Shown piece after piece: positions 9,021-18,462 of a stretch of DNA of 64,000 nt. The DNA is taken from the NCBI RefSeq assembly GCF_049650445.1, contig NZ_JBASAD010000037.1:62001-126000 (forward strand), written 5' to 3'. The notes beneath the pieces are model-generated. The model was not told where the DNA came from and did no database searches. It worked only from the letters and a program-made list of their open reading frames with translations. Each line of letters begins with the position of its first letter. The first letter of the stretch is position 1. The translations under genes and the position numbers were made by a program. Source of the stretch: Castellaniella sp049650445 (lineage in GTDB: Bacteria; Pseudomonadota; Gammaproteobacteria; Burkholderiales; Burkholderiaceae_B).

Positions 9021-9373
9021 TGGGAGTGACGGGGGAAGGGGAGCAGTAAGGAGGGGCGGTCGGGTCGGGTCGATGATCGTTCCCGACCCATCACGGCCGT
9101 AGGTCTAGACAGTTTGATAGGCTGCAAATGCAGCGGTTGCTGCCGATCGACGTTCGTGCACAGGTGGCTGCAGTGGGGGGGGCCGGCGCCCATGTCACAG
9201 GCAGAATCGGGACCAATAGCAGTTCCTCGCACCCAAGAGACGTAAGGGAGGCCGATCGAAAATTTTTCTCCGACGAGCGTTGTTTTCAGTCACCGAATGG
9301 TGATGATGCGGCGGATGCGCAATAGGCACTGCACTCAAGAACAGGCGCGGGAGCGCCGTGCAAGTTGTCTCTG
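9021..9373. other. intergenic region between convergent AhpD-like gene and gajB
   Basis: No credible gene is seen. The stretch contains an 8-bp perfect inverted repeat, GGGTCGGG at 9062-9069 and CCCGACCC at 9082-9089, with a 12-base loop. It could act as a terminator between the converging genes but has no T-run on either side. Confidence 0.4.
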
Positions 9374-11131
9374 CTATAGGGTGTGCACGCCAAGGATAGG
9401 ACATGCCGGAAAAATCGGACCAAGCATCAGAGTATGCGCCTTCGCTCTCGTAATTGCTACGCGCAGAATCTTGCGGCTCCGGTGATAGGGCACAGAGTCA
9501 CCCCACCAGACGAAAGACGAGACCATCTGGATACCATCATGACGTCCTTCGCGAACGACGATCACTCCATCGAACTGTTTTCCCTTCGACTTGTGAATGG
9601 TCATCACCTTAATCCCTGGTGGGTCGTCCACCCCGCCAAGTATTTGATCTTGAGCGAGCGCTAGATCAAGAACGGTGCGAGCTGCCGTGTACTGCCCATC
9701 ACGGACCCAGGTGGCGCCCAGCCCCCCGCCGATCCGCTTGCCCCGGTTGAAGGCAACCAGATAGTCCAGATTCTTGGCTACATCAACAAGGTCGCCATCC
9801 CCAGTGGCTCTCAACGCACGTTTGATTCGGTTCCAGTCTTTGGCCGGGTCGCCCGTAAAGATCTCACCGGCGAGTTGGTCCATCACACTCAGCACAGCCT
9901 TAACGAACTGGGCTTTGGGAATCTTGCCTTCCCTGCATTTCAGCGCCCAAAGCCTCCACTGCTTCGCAGCTGCCAAGCCCGAGGCCTGTTTTGAGGCGGC
10001 GAGCAGATCCAGCGCAGTAGCGAGATCAGAAATGCGTTCGCCCGCGCTCTTGGGCTCGAGAAGAAACGCGGCGAATCGGGCGGATAGAAGCGCCTCGGCT
10101 TCATCGAAAGCCAGTTGGTGCCTGACGGGCTTCGGCCCTGCGTTCAGCGCGACAGAAATCTTGGCTGCAGACGCGCCTGAGTGGGTCAGGATAGCCAAGT
10201 TGCGGCCATACTTACCCGTTGCCTTCCTTATCTCTCGTTGAAGCATCCCGATTGCCATTCGCAGCACAGCACTTTGGGTTCGCAACTTCGGGTTGTAGGC
10301 AACGGAGGAAATCCCCACATATGGGCCTCCTCTCACGTTTCCGAGCAAGATGTCTTGACCGAACACTGCGATCTCGGTTCCGCTGCTGCGGTGGTTTTGA
10401 CCGCCTAAGTCGATTTCGTGAGGCTTGAGCGACGTCTTGATCGCCGCGATTCGTTCAGGACCTACGCCGGGCAGGTGGTCAAATATCTGCTGCTCGAGAT
10501 CCGCCAAGCATACGACCTGTGAGAACTCGGAAAGCATTTCAATGCAGCGCCAAGCGTTCGCGTCCGTGTCTTGGGCTTCATCCACGATGATCAGTGGGTG
10601 ACGTTGTGTGATGAGGCGCCGCACATGTCCGCTTCTCTGCAACAGTTCTGCTGCATTCGCAGCGAAGAGCTCGAACCCGATACGGCCCTCCTCGCGAAAT
10701 AAGCGCTCCCGCTCGGCTAACCAGTCACACCAAGCAGGATTGTCAACATGACGATCTTTCTTCTTGATCGCACCATAAATAGCCTGTTCATCGGCCGGAA
10801 GTAAAATGCGTAGCGACTTAGGCGTGCCAAGAAGGTATGAATGGGCCGAAAGGAGCGTCCAAAAAAAGGAGTGGAAAGTTTGCATGCTCAGCATTCCACG
10901 CTGAGGCCTCGGAACTTCCATGCGAGTTGCCTCGCCAACTCGCGCGACAGCCGCTCTCGAAAAGCTTAGGAAGAGCACCGACTGCCCCGGAGACATTCCT
11001 TGAGTGATCCGAACTACGGCCTTCTTCAGCGCGATAGTCGTCTTACCGCTTCCTGGCCCGCCAAGTACTAAGGCGTGCCCTTCGCAATCGAGAAGCCGCT
11101 GTCGGAGCTCACAGACTTGCATCGCCGTCAT
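9374..11131 (-). CDS. gajB: Gabija GajB-like UvrD/PcrA-type SF1A helicase
   Basis: A 585-residue superfamily 1A helicase. Walker A GGPGSGKTT is at 24-32, Walker B with DEAQ reads LIIVDEAQDTDANAW, motif III is CLADLEQQIFDHLPG, motif V VMTIHKSKGKQFDGVIV, and motif VI LRVAITRAKAH. It starts four bases after the gajA stop, so the two are translationally linked. A class 2 OLD nuclease followed directly by a UvrD-like helicase defines the Gabija anti-phage system. There GajB is thought to sense or process DNA ends and work with GajA to degrade invading DNA. It is longer than the roughly 500-residue type member, with the extra length in the middle and C-terminal parts. Confidence 0.88.
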   Translation of the reverse strand: MTAMQVCELRQRLLDCEGHALVLGGPGSGKTTIALKKAVVRITQGMSPGQSVLFLSFSRAAVARVGEATRMEVPRPQRGMLSMQTFHSFFWTLLSAHSYLLGTPKSLRILLPADEQAIYGAIKKKDRHVDNPAWCDWLAERERLFREEGRIGFELFAANAAELLQRSGHVRRLITQRHPLIIVDEAQDTDANAWRCIEMLSEFSQVVCLADLEQQIFDHLPGVGPERIAAIKTSLKPHEIDLGGQNHRSSGTEIAVFGQDILLGNVRGGPYVGISSVAYNPKLRTQSAVLRMAIGMLQREIRKATGKYGRNLAILTHSGASAAKISVALNAGPKPVRHQLAFDEAEALLSARFAAFLLEPKSAGERISDLATALDLLAASKQASGLAAAKQWRLWALKCREGKIPKAQFVKAVLSVMDQLAGEIFTGDPAKDWNRIKRALRATGDGDLVDVAKNLDYLVAFNRGKRIGGGLGATWVRDGQYTAARTVLDLALAQDQILGGVDDPPGIKVMTIHKSKGKQFDGVIVVREGRHDGIQMVSSFVWWGDSVPYHRSRKILRVAITRAKAHTLMLGPIFPACPILGVHTL

Positions 11132-11135
11132 CTCG

Positions 11136-12968
11136 CTATGCCCCCTCAGCGCCTAGCGGGGGATCTGCAGCAGCCACGTTGGGCGCGGCTTCGTCTTCGG
11201 GTCTCACATCTGCAGGCTTGGGGAAAGCCTCATAGACCTTTTTCAAGAAGTCTGTGACTGACGCAGGTAGTTCAGCGATACTGCAACTCTCGAAGAGACG
11301 GGCCGCCCAGCCCGCTCCCTTTGCGCCGCGAAGCGCCTTAGTCAGAAGCGTCCTCACCTCAGCATCCGACGGCTTCACGTCTGGAATCTCAAAGTTTCCG
11401 TTGTCGCCGGTCGTTCGCAGATCATCCAAAAACGCCCACATGCGTTCAATCGAGACCTCGGCGACGACCAAGTCCTCAAAACCAGCATACGGGTGCTCCC
11501 AATCGACGTCAAATGCGTCGGTCAGCAACTGCTTCTTGGCCGGTGGTCGTACCAGGAAGTCGTAGAACGAAAAAGTTTTGAGGCCAAGTGCTCCGAAGAA
11601 GTTGCCAAACTTAGGCATATTGCCTTCGCTCTCCGCGTCGAAGAATGCAACGCCGGCAATGTCCAACGCTTGCAGATTAGGATCGTCTGCCTCCATGATC
11701 CGGGCTGCGGCCGGAAGCGCATGGAATTCTGTGAGGCCTTCAACGACGATTGCGCCGCGGCCCAACATACATTCGGTCAAACCGCGTCTAGCGTAGCGCT
11801 TGAAGTCGTTACCTTTGAGGCTTCCCCCAGCATCTGACACCTTCCTCGCAGTGATGCTCGACTCAGGGCCCCGAGAGAGCAGCAGTGTTTGCTCGGGTTC
11901 GAACCGTTCGATGACGAAAGGCGAATGCGAGGTCACAAAGGCTTGAGTTGTACTGCCCAATAGGTAGTCGGCAATTCGTCTCTGCGTGTGAGGCGGCACT
12001 GCGATCTCCGGCTCTTCCATTGCGAAGATGACGCAGTCCGGTTTGAGCTCGGCAATAAAGGATAGAAGTGCCAACACGAGCACGTTGAGTGTCCCAGTTC
12101 CTACCTGCTGGAACGGGACTGGCGTCTGATCATTGGACATTGCCAAGAAGAACGCCATTGTTTTCCTCAAATGCTCGCGCGTCAATTGGGAGACGTGCAG
12201 CTTGGTCGTTCTCCCTAGCACCTCAGAGGAGATGTACTTCCCGAGCCGTGCTTCGATCGATTGCAGAACTGGATCGAGGTGCGTTGCGTCTTTCTCTATG
12301 TCGAGATCACGCAATCGGCCTATGGCTTTCTCCCACAGGCCGGCGCGCAGCCCACGGAGCCGCAGGATGACATCGAGCAGCGACCCACGCTCCAGGCTTA
12401 AAGCGCGCGAACCAGTACGAACCGCCCTCAGGTAGAGGAAGCCAAACATGCGCTTCACATCTTTGCTGACCCGGTCCAATTCTCCTGGCTCAGCCCCTGG
12501 ACTGCGTGAGTAATACGTTTGGGCTTCGAACTCGTCCTCCTCAGGGTTGTACTTCGCCTGAGTCTCCAGACGAAGACAGGTCACGACCAAGGGAGGGTTC
12601 GCTTGGTCAACTTCTCCCGGTTCGAGAAGCCTCCTCTCGGCGGTATTCCAGAACTCGAGGTGCTGACCACAGCGGTTTTCGACATCCGCATTGATGTCTA
12701 TCAGCACTACCTCAATGCGGATGGGCACGATGGTCATCTCGCCTCCTTCGTCGGCAGGCGGGACTAAGTACTCAGCGTTGTGGAAGTCGAATTCCTCGAC
12801 CGGAGGAAACCTGGAAATTCGATCGGGTCCAAGAACGAGGTCTAACGCTTCGCAGACAGTGCTCTTGCCGACGTTGTTCGGACCGACTATGAGGCTGTGC
12901 CCGTCGAAGTCCAGTTCCGCCGTCTTGATGCTGCGAAAGTTATTGACCTTCAGTCTGACTACCTTCAC
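11136..12968 (-). CDS. gajA: Gabija GajA-like class 2 OLD nuclease (ABC ATPase plus TOPRIM)
   Basis: A 610-residue OLD-family protein. The N-terminal SMC/ABC-type ATPase has VKVVRLKVNNFRSIK, Walker A GPNNVGKST at 29-37, Walker B VIFAMEEPEIA, and the H-loop FVTSHSPFVI. The TOPRIM part starts at IVVEGLTEFHALP and continues through DIAGVAFFDAESEGNMPKF. The GTG at 12968 follows a very strong GGAGGAGGT ribosome site; the frame continues upstream to 13043 but without support. With gajB immediately downstream this is a Gabija defence locus: GajA nicks or cuts phage DNA when nucleotide pools fall. The second acidic position of the TOPRIM DxD looks altered (KTFSFYDFLVRP). Confidence 0.9.
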   Translation of the reverse strand: MKVVRLKVNNFRSIKTAELDFDGHSLIVGPNNVGKSTVCEALDLVLGPDRISRFPPVEEFDFHNAEYLVPPADEGGEMTIVPIRIEVVLIDINADVENRCGQHLEFWNTAERRLLEPGEVDQANPPLVVTCLRLETQAKYNPEEDEFEAQTYYSRSPGAEPGELDRVSKDVKRMFGFLYLRAVRTGSRALSLERGSLLDVILRLRGLRAGLWEKAIGRLRDLDIEKDATHLDPVLQSIEARLGKYISSEVLGRTTKLHVSQLTREHLRKTMAFFLAMSNDQTPVPFQQVGTGTLNVLVLALLSFIAELKPDCVIFAMEEPEIAVPPHTQRRIADYLLGSTTQAFVTSHSPFVIERFEPEQTLLLSRGPESSITARKVSDAGGSLKGNDFKRYARRGLTECMLGRGAIVVEGLTEFHALPAAARIMEADDPNLQALDIAGVAFFDAESEGNMPKFGNFFGALGLKTFSFYDFLVRPPAKKQLLTDAFDVDWEHPYAGFEDLVVAEVSIERMWAFLDDLRTTGDNGNFEIPDVKPSDAEVRTLLTKALRGAKGAGWAARLFESCSIAELPASVTDFLKKVYEAFPKPADVRPEDEAAPNVAAADPPLGAEGA

Positions 12969-13617
12969 TTGACCTCCTCCTTTTTTCGTGTGAGTGCAGG
13001 GCTGCTGGCGCGCGCTGTGGAACACTCGTCGCAGCAACAGCACAGCGACGGACGTCTTTTCTTATGCCCTTCGCTTGGCCTAAATTGCTTTGTTCAAGTC
13101 CACACCACGGCCCGCAGCCTTCAGTTCTAGCGCGAGCCTGATCCGCCATAAGCCCCTCTGTCATCGAATTGCTCGTACAACACGCCGGCGTAGGCGCTGG
13201 GAATCTTTACTCCGTCTCTACATAAGACATACACGTGCATTTGCATTTGCATTTTGTAACATGATAGCCGATACCAATGCTTATTTTGAGTTAAGCCAAG
13301 GTCGCGACTATTGCGAAGGTCAACTTCTCTGGTTTTCGACAAGCGCTCGAGTGCGGGGCAGGATTTCCCGTCCAACAAGAAGATCCTTGGGCTTGCCGAT
13401 GGCCGCTCTGAGTGCAGCTAGGCGAACAATCCATCCCGGCCCTTGGGGTTTGGGCGTCATCAACGGCGGCTTTGGGGCGCGCCAAAGGCGCACGTGCGAT
13501 GCCGAGGGATGTCCTCAAGCAGCCTACAACGGCCATCGCTTGATGCACTTGTGATGGCCGCTCCGGGCCGCAAACTGACGCTCATGACGATCAACGACCG
13601 CTTCTGGCCGATTCAAG
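12969..13617. other. 649-bp region upstream of gajA without a convincing gene
   Basis: No frame here resembles a known protein. It must contain the gajAB promoter on the minus strand, but no confident -35/-10 pair was found. A short tandem array of three GCATTT units lies at 13237-13254. Bases 13599-13611 repeat the 13-mer CGCTTCTGGCCGA that also occurs in the left arm of the 3344-3507 element, suggesting debris from the same kind of repeat. Confidence 0.5.
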
Positions 13618-13941
13618 TCATCCCCCACGCACAGACTCAGCAACCCCCACCGACCTCACAGCCAACCGCAACCCCATCGCCTTCAAAATCGCCGTCAAAC
13701 TACTCAACGCAGGATTCCCTTCCGGAGACAACGTCCGATAAAGTTGCGTCGGATTCAAATGCGCCTGCTCTGCCACCTCCTGCACACCGCCAAACGCCTG
13801 CGTAAGCTGACGCAGCACGGTCAGCAATTCCGCCTGATCACCATCCTCCAGAATGCCGTTGATCACGTCCAAGGCCAGCGTCGGATCATCGCGATACAAC
13901 TCGGCCATCGCTTCGTCATGTGCTCTGCTTCGCAGCATCAT
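13618..13941 (-). CDS. HI1420-type addiction-module antidote / HTH DNA-binding protein (orphan)
   Basis: A 107-residue helix-turn-helix protein. The second half (LLTVLRQLTQAFGGVQEVAE, then QAHLNPTQLYRTLSPEGNPALSSLTAILKAMGLRL) matches the putative addiction-module antidote family (HI1420/HigA-like), in which the protein neutralises and co-represses with a RelE-like HI1419 toxin encoded just upstream. Here the upstream side has only about 200 bases before metG and no toxin; downstream there is no frame of toxin length either. AAGGGAT precedes tandem ATGs. A palindrome 80-100 bases upstream could be its operator. It could alternatively be a solitary repressor. Confidence 0.75.
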   Translation of the reverse strand: MMLRSRAHDEAMAELYRDDPTLALDVINGILEDGDQAELLTVLRQLTQAFGGVQEVAEQAHLNPTQLYRTLSPEGNPALSSLTAILKAMGLRLAVRSVGVAESVRGG

Positions 13942-14019
13942 TTATCCCTTGCCTGCCCTGCCGGAAAACTAAAACCCGGCTGATGTCGACGCAGTAGCGT
14001 TCAACCCGATATGAAGTGA

Positions 14020-14039
14020 TATTCGTTTATTGACGAATA
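14020..14039. promoter_or_regulatory. palindrome upstream of the orphan antitoxin, candidate operator
   Basis: TATTCGT at 14020-14026 and ACGAATA at 14033-14039 are perfect 7-bp inverted arms separated by six bases, in an AT-rich stretch between the antitoxin-like gene and metG. Antitoxins of this kind bind such palindromes to repress themselves. Binding is inferred only from position and symmetry. Confidence 0.4.
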
Positions 14040-14154
14040 AAAATCAATAGGATCAGACCCCAGCACGTCATCAAGCCCCGGCACGTCGCAACCGCCCACC
14101 CCCACCCCCGCCTGATAGAATCAATCCTTTGCCTTTTTCCCTGCTCCCCACCCC

Positions 14155-16224
14155 ATGTCGCGCACGATCTTCGTCACCACTGCCCTGCCCTACGCCAACG
14201 GTTCCTTCCACATTGGCCACATCATGGAATACATCCAGGCGGATACCTGGGTGCGCGCCATGCGGATGGCGGGTCACACCGTGCACTTCGTGGGGGCGGA
14301 CGACGCGCACGGTGCGCCGATCATGCTCAAGGCCCAGGCCGAAGGCATCACGCCCCAGGCGCTGGTGGGCCGCTACGCGGCTGAACGGCCGAAATATCTG
14401 GATGGCTTTCACATCCGTTTCGACCACTGGCACAGCACCGACACGCCGGAAAACATCGAGCTGTCCCAGGACATCTACCGTGCATTGAAGGCCGCCGGCT
14501 TCATCGACAGCCGCGAGATCGAGCAGTTCTACGATCCGGTCAAGGGCATGTTCCTGCCGGACCGCTACATCAAGGGCGAGTGCCCGCGCTGCCACGCCAA
14601 GGACCAGTACGGCGATTCCTGCGAGGTCTGCGGCGCGGTCTACAGCCCGACCGAGCTGATCGAGCCCTATTCCACCCTGACCAAGGCGCGGCCGGTGCTG
14701 CGCAGTTCCGAACACTTCTTCTTCCGCCTGTCGGACCCGCGCTGCGTGGCCTTCCTGCAGGAATGGACCACGGGGACGCGCGCCGACGGCACTGCCCGGC
14801 TGCAGTCCGAAGTTCTCGCCAAGACACGCGAATGGCTGGGCACGGAACAAGGCGCCGAGGCCAATCTGGCCGACTGGGACATTTCCCGCGACGAGCCCTA
14901 TTTCGGCATTCCCATCCCCGACGCGCCGGGCAAATATTTCTACGTCTGGCTGGACGCGCCGGTCGGCTACCTGGCCTCGCTGAAGGCCTACTGCCGCAAG
15001 AGCGGCCTGGATTTCGACGCCCTGCTGGCACCGGACGGCGACACCGAGCAGGTGCACTTCATCGGCAAGGACATCGTCTATTTCCACGCCCTGTTCTGGC
15101 CCGCGATGCTGAAGTTCTCCGGCCGCAAGATCCCCGACATGCTGCACGTGCACGGCTTCATCACCGTCAGCGGCGAAAAGATGTCCAAGAGCCGGGGCAC
15201 GGGGATTTCTCCGCTGCGCTACCTGGACATCGGCATGGACGCCGAATGGCTGCGCTACTACATCGCCGCCAAGCTCAACGCCCACGTCGAGGATCTGGAC
15301 TTCAACCCGGATGATTTCGTCGCGCGCGTCAACAGCGACCTGATCGGCAAGTACGTGAACATCGCCAGCCGGGCGGCGACCTTCATCACCCGCCACTTCG
15401 ATGGTGCCCTGGCCTATGCCGGCGACACCGATGCGCTGCAGGCCGAACTGCGCGACTGCGCCGAACAGGTGCGGGCCGATTTCGAGGCGCGCGAATACGG
15501 TCGCGCCATCCGCCGCATCATGGCCCAGGCCGACAAGATCAACCAGGCTTTCGACGCGGCCCAGCCCTGGGTGCTGGCCAAGGGCTTCGCCCAGGCCGAA
15601 CCGGCGCAACAGTCCGCGCTGCAGGACATCTGCTCACGCGCCCTGGCCGGCTTCCAGGCGCTGTCGGTGATGCTGACGCCGGTGCTGCCGGCGCTGACCG
15701 AGCGCGTCGCCCGCGAACTGTTCGGCCGCGACCGGACCTATGCCTGGACCGACGCGGGCGAGCTGCCCACGCGCATCGCCGCGTTCAAGCACCTGATGCA
15801 GCGCGTCGATCCGGCGCTGCTCGACGATCTGTTCGAACCGCCCCAGGCCCCGGCCACGATCCCGGGCGGCGAACCCATCGCCGAGACGATCGACATCAAG
15901 GATTTCGGCCGCATCGACCTGCGCATCGCGCGCATCGTCGAATGCACGGAAGTCGACGGCTCCGACAAGCTGCTGCGCCTGTCCCTGGACGTGGGCGAAG
16001 GCCGTCTGCGGCAGGTGTTCTCCGGCATCAAGTCGGCCTACAAGCCGGACGACCTGACCGGCAAGCTGACCGTGCTGGTGGCCAATCTGGCGCCGCGCAA
16101 GATGCGCTTCGGGGTGTCCGAGGGCATGGTGCTGGCCGCCAGCCACGCGGACGAAGGCGTGGATGCCGGGATCTACGTCCTGGAACCCTGGCCGGGCGCC
16201 CAGCCGGGCATGCGCATCCACTAA
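14155..16224 (+). CDS. metG: methionine--tRNA ligase
   Basis: A 689-residue class I aminoacyl-tRNA synthetase charging tRNA-Met. The HIGH box appears as HIGH in GSFHIGHIMEY near residue 21, the zinc-binding cysteines lie in GECPRCHAKDQYGDSCEVCGAVYS (two CxxC pairs, about 141-160), and the KMSKS loop is GEKMSKSRGTG near 340. The last 110 residues are the EMAP/tRNA-binding domain (IKDFGRIDLRIARIVECTEVDGSDK), as in dimeric E. coli-type MetG. It is the first core gene after the accessory region, so the island border lies close to 14,100. Confidence 0.98.
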   Translation: MSRTIFVTTALPYANGSFHIGHIMEYIQADTWVRAMRMAGHTVHFVGADDAHGAPIMLKAQAEGITPQALVGRYAAERPKYLDGFHIRFDHWHSTDTPENIELSQDIYRALKAAGFIDSREIEQFYDPVKGMFLPDRYIKGECPRCHAKDQYGDSCEVCGAVYSPTELIEPYSTLTKARPVLRSSEHFFFRLSDPRCVAFLQEWTTGTRADGTARLQSEVLAKTREWLGTEQGAEANLADWDISRDEPYFGIPIPDAPGKYFYVWLDAPVGYLASLKAYCRKSGLDFDALLAPDGDTEQVHFIGKDIVYFHALFWPAMLKFSGRKIPDMLHVHGFITVSGEKMSKSRGTGISPLRYLDIGMDAEWLRYYIAAKLNAHVEDLDFNPDDFVARVNSDLIGKYVNIASRAATFITRHFDGALAYAGDTDALQAELRDCAEQVRADFEAREYGRAIRRIMAQADKINQAFDAAQPWVLAKGFAQAEPAQQSALQDICSRALAGFQALSVMLTPVLPALTERVARELFGRDRTYAWTDAGELPTRIAAFKHLMQRVDPALLDDLFEPPQAPATIPGGEPIAETIDIKDFGRIDLRIARIVECTEVDGSDKLLRLSLDVGEGRLRQVFSGIKSAYKPDDLTGKLTVLVANLAPRKMRFGVSEGMVLAASHADEGVDAGIYVLEPWPGAQPGMRIH

Positions 16225-16245
16225 GGCCTGTCGGCCCCGGCCAAC

Positions 16246-16270
16246 CCCGATCCGCTCAGGCCGGATCGGG
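16246..16270. terminator. hairpin between convergent metG and K+ channel gene
   Basis: CCCGATCCG at 16246-16254 pairs perfectly with CGGATCGGG at 16262-16270 across a 7-base loop. The hairpin overlaps the end of the channel gene and lies 22 bases past the metG stop. There is no clear T-tract, so it may be a weak or Rho-assisted terminator serving both genes. Confidence 0.4.
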
Positions 16271-17467
16271 CGTCTTCTCGCCAAACAGCAGGCGGGTGAT
16301 CAGGGCCTCGTCGATGGCTTCGCCGCTCAGCGTGCGCGCCAGGATCTCGCTGCCAAGCGCCTGCAGGGAAATCACGATGTCGGGATTGACGCGGCGGATC
16401 TTGCTCAGGTGCTGCGGCGAATTCGCCAGGGCGACCAGCCGGGTGTCGGTGCCCCCTGCTTCGCGGCCCGCCATGACGATGAAGGCGTTTTCCGAGTCAT
16501 CCTGACGCAGCGCCAGGATGTAGCGGGCCCGGGCAGCGCCTGCCTGCAGCAGGACGGCAGTCTCCGAGGCGTCGCCCTCCAGAAGATCGGCATCCTCAGG
16601 ATACGGATGGCCGTCCATGGACGGCACGATCACCGTCACCTCGTGGCCGCGTTGGCGCAAGGCGGCGTACAGGCTTTGGGCCAAAGGGCTGACCCCGGCC
16701 AGAATGATGTGATTTTTACGCATGCTGTGTGAAACCCTTCCGCGCACCAGCCGCCGGATGTTGCCCCCGATCAAAGGCCCGACCACGGCGCTGATGGACG
16801 TGGCGAAGACCGTGATCCCCAGAATGATGATCGAAATCGTGAACAGCCGCGCCGCATCGGTCTGCGGGCTGATGTCCCCATAGCCGACCGTCGACATGGA
16901 GACGATGGAAAAATACAGTGCGGTCACCGGGTCATGCACCGGCGGCGCAAACTCGTCGCCCAGATACAGGACGCCGAACACGGCGTAGATCAGCAGGCTG
17001 GCGACACTCAACACCGTGAACAGGCTGCCCGCCGCCAGGCTGGCCCGATCGAAATACCGCCAATAAGCGACCAGCGCCGCCACCAGCACGACGGTATAGA
17101 CCGCCAGGCCGGCGTGGCCCTGGCCATGCCACAAGGAATAGCTGCCCACCAGGGCCAGCAGGAGCAGGCTCATGGCCCAGGCGATCCGCGCCCGGTACAG
17201 GAGACCGACCGCCATCACCTGTACCCCGATACCCAGCATCAGCCGCGCCATCTGGGCGATGCCGCCCGAATCGAGGAAAGCGGTCACGCCGGCACCATCG
17301 CGCACCTGCAAGGCCTGGAGGACCCCCTGCGGACCGATGGCGCTCCAGAACGGCTGCAGGAACAGATAGCCATCGAACGCGACCAGCGCGGCGACCAGCC
17401 AGTGCCAGGGAAACCGGTGCATCAGGCGCGCGGCGCGCGCCAGGGCCGGATGAAGAGAAAGCCGCAT
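16256..17467 (-). CDS. voltage-gated-type potassium channel with RCK/TrkA-N domain (Kch-like)
   Basis: A 403-residue inner-membrane protein with about six transmembrane helices in residues 20-240. The pore helix and selectivity filter read ALYFSIVSMSTVGYGDISPQ, with TVGYGD as in K+ channels. A cytosolic RCK (TrkA-N) domain begins at NHIILAGVSPLAQSLYAALRQ and contains the Rossmann acidic strand and ligand region. It resembles E. coli Kch. It is convergent with metG and divergent from the CDF transporter. Physiological gating is not known. Confidence 0.88.
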   Translation of the reverse strand: MRLSLHPALARAARLMHRFPWHWLVAALVAFDGYLFLQPFWSAIGPQGVLQALQVRDGAGVTAFLDSGGIAQMARLMLGIGVQVMAVGLLYRARIAWAMSLLLLALVGSYSLWHGQGHAGLAVYTVVLVAALVAYWRYFDRASLAAGSLFTVLSVASLLIYAVFGVLYLGDEFAPPVHDPVTALYFSIVSMSTVGYGDISPQTDAARLFTISIIILGITVFATSISAVVGPLIGGNIRRLVRGRVSHSMRKNHIILAGVSPLAQSLYAALRQRGHEVTVIVPSMDGHPYPEDADLLEGDASETAVLLQAGAARARYILALRQDDSENAFIVMAGREAGGTDTRLVALANSPQHLSKIRRVNPDIVISLQALGSEILARTLSGEAIDEALITRLLFGEKTPDPA

Positions 17468-17547
17468 GCGGACCGCGACCCCATAGGGCTGATTGAGATC
17501 CCAGTGTACTGCACACCTTTTCCAGCACCGCCCGTATACTCCCAGGC

Positions 17548-18441
17548 ATGCAGCCTGTTTCCAATCCCCGCATCGAGACGCCGGAGCGCCAGACAGCCGC
17601 CCGGCGCAGCACCTGGGTCAGCGTCTGGGTCAATCTGGCGTTGACGGCCGTCCAGTTGGTCGTCGGCCTGTTCGCCCATTCGCAGGCCCTGGTCGCCGAC
17701 GCGATCCACTCCCTGTCCGATCTGGTCTCCGACGGCATCGTGCTGGTGGCCAACAAGCACGGCGCCAAGGCGCCTGACGCCGCGCACCCCTACGGGCACC
17801 TGCGCTTCGAAACGGCCGCCACCCTGGCGATCGGCGTGATCCTGATCCTGGTCGGCCTGGGCATGCTGTGGGGCAGTTTTCAGCGCCTGCAGAATCCGGA
17901 TCTGATTCCCACCGTCCATGCCGCCGCGCTCTACACGGCGCTGCTGGCGCTGCTGGCCAAGGAAGGACTGTTCCGCTACCTGCTGCGGGTCGCGCACCGC
18001 GTGCGTTCCACCCTGCTGGTGGCCAACGCCTGGCACGCCCGTTCGGACGCGGCCTCGTCCCTGGTGGTGGCGCTAGGGGTGGGCGCCAATCTGGCGGGCC
18101 TGCCCCTGGCCGATCCCCTGGCCGCCCTGGTGGTGGGGCTGATGATCGCCCGCATGGGCTGGAAATTCTCCTGGCAGTCCTTCAACGATCTGGTGGACCG
18201 TGCGGCTGACGACGACACGGAACGCGCCATCCGCGAACGCATCCTGGGCACGTCCGGCGTGCGCGGCATCCACGACCTGCGCACCCGCAAGATGGGCGAC
18301 ATGATCTGGGTCGAGGTCGACATCGAAATGGACGGCCAACTGACGATCGAGGCCGGCCACGCCATCGCCGTCGAGGCCCGCAAACGCGTCATGGCCGACC
18401 TGCCGGTGCTGGACGTCATGACGCACTTCGACCCGGTCTGA
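17548..18441 (+). CDS. cation diffusion facilitator family transporter (FieF-like)
   Basis: A 297-residue CDF protein with six transmembrane helices. Metal-site signatures are ADAIHSLSDLVSDG in helix 2 and NAWHARSDAASS in helix 5 (HxxxD pattern), followed by a cytosolic C-terminal domain (VRGIHDLRTRKMGDMIWVEV). It would export divalent cations such as Zn2+, Fe2+ or Cd2+ in exchange for protons. Its position beside cadR and the cadmium/lead ATPase suggests a shared metal-resistance role, but it is convergent to cadR and likely has its own promoter. Confidence 0.92.
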   Translation: MQPVSNPRIETPERQTAARRSTWVSVWVNLALTAVQLVVGLFAHSQALVADAIHSLSDLVSDGIVLVANKHGAKAPDAAHPYGHLRFETAATLAIGVILILVGLGMLWGSFQRLQNPDLIPTVHAAALYTALLALLAKEGLFRYLLRVAHRVRSTLLVANAWHARSDAASSLVVALGVGANLAGLPLADPLAALVVGLMIARMGWKFSWQSFNDLVDRAADDDTERAIRERILGTSGVRGIHDLRTRKMGDMIWVEVDIEMDGQLTIEAGHAIAVEARKRVMADLPVLDVMTHFDPV

Positions 18442-18462
18442 GACGGGTCGGCATTCGGCCCG

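Noticed and set aside
13044..13617. Several 60-150 codon frames upstream of gajA
   Set aside because: None has a ribosome site, motif or biased codon use; frames on both strands overlap one another.
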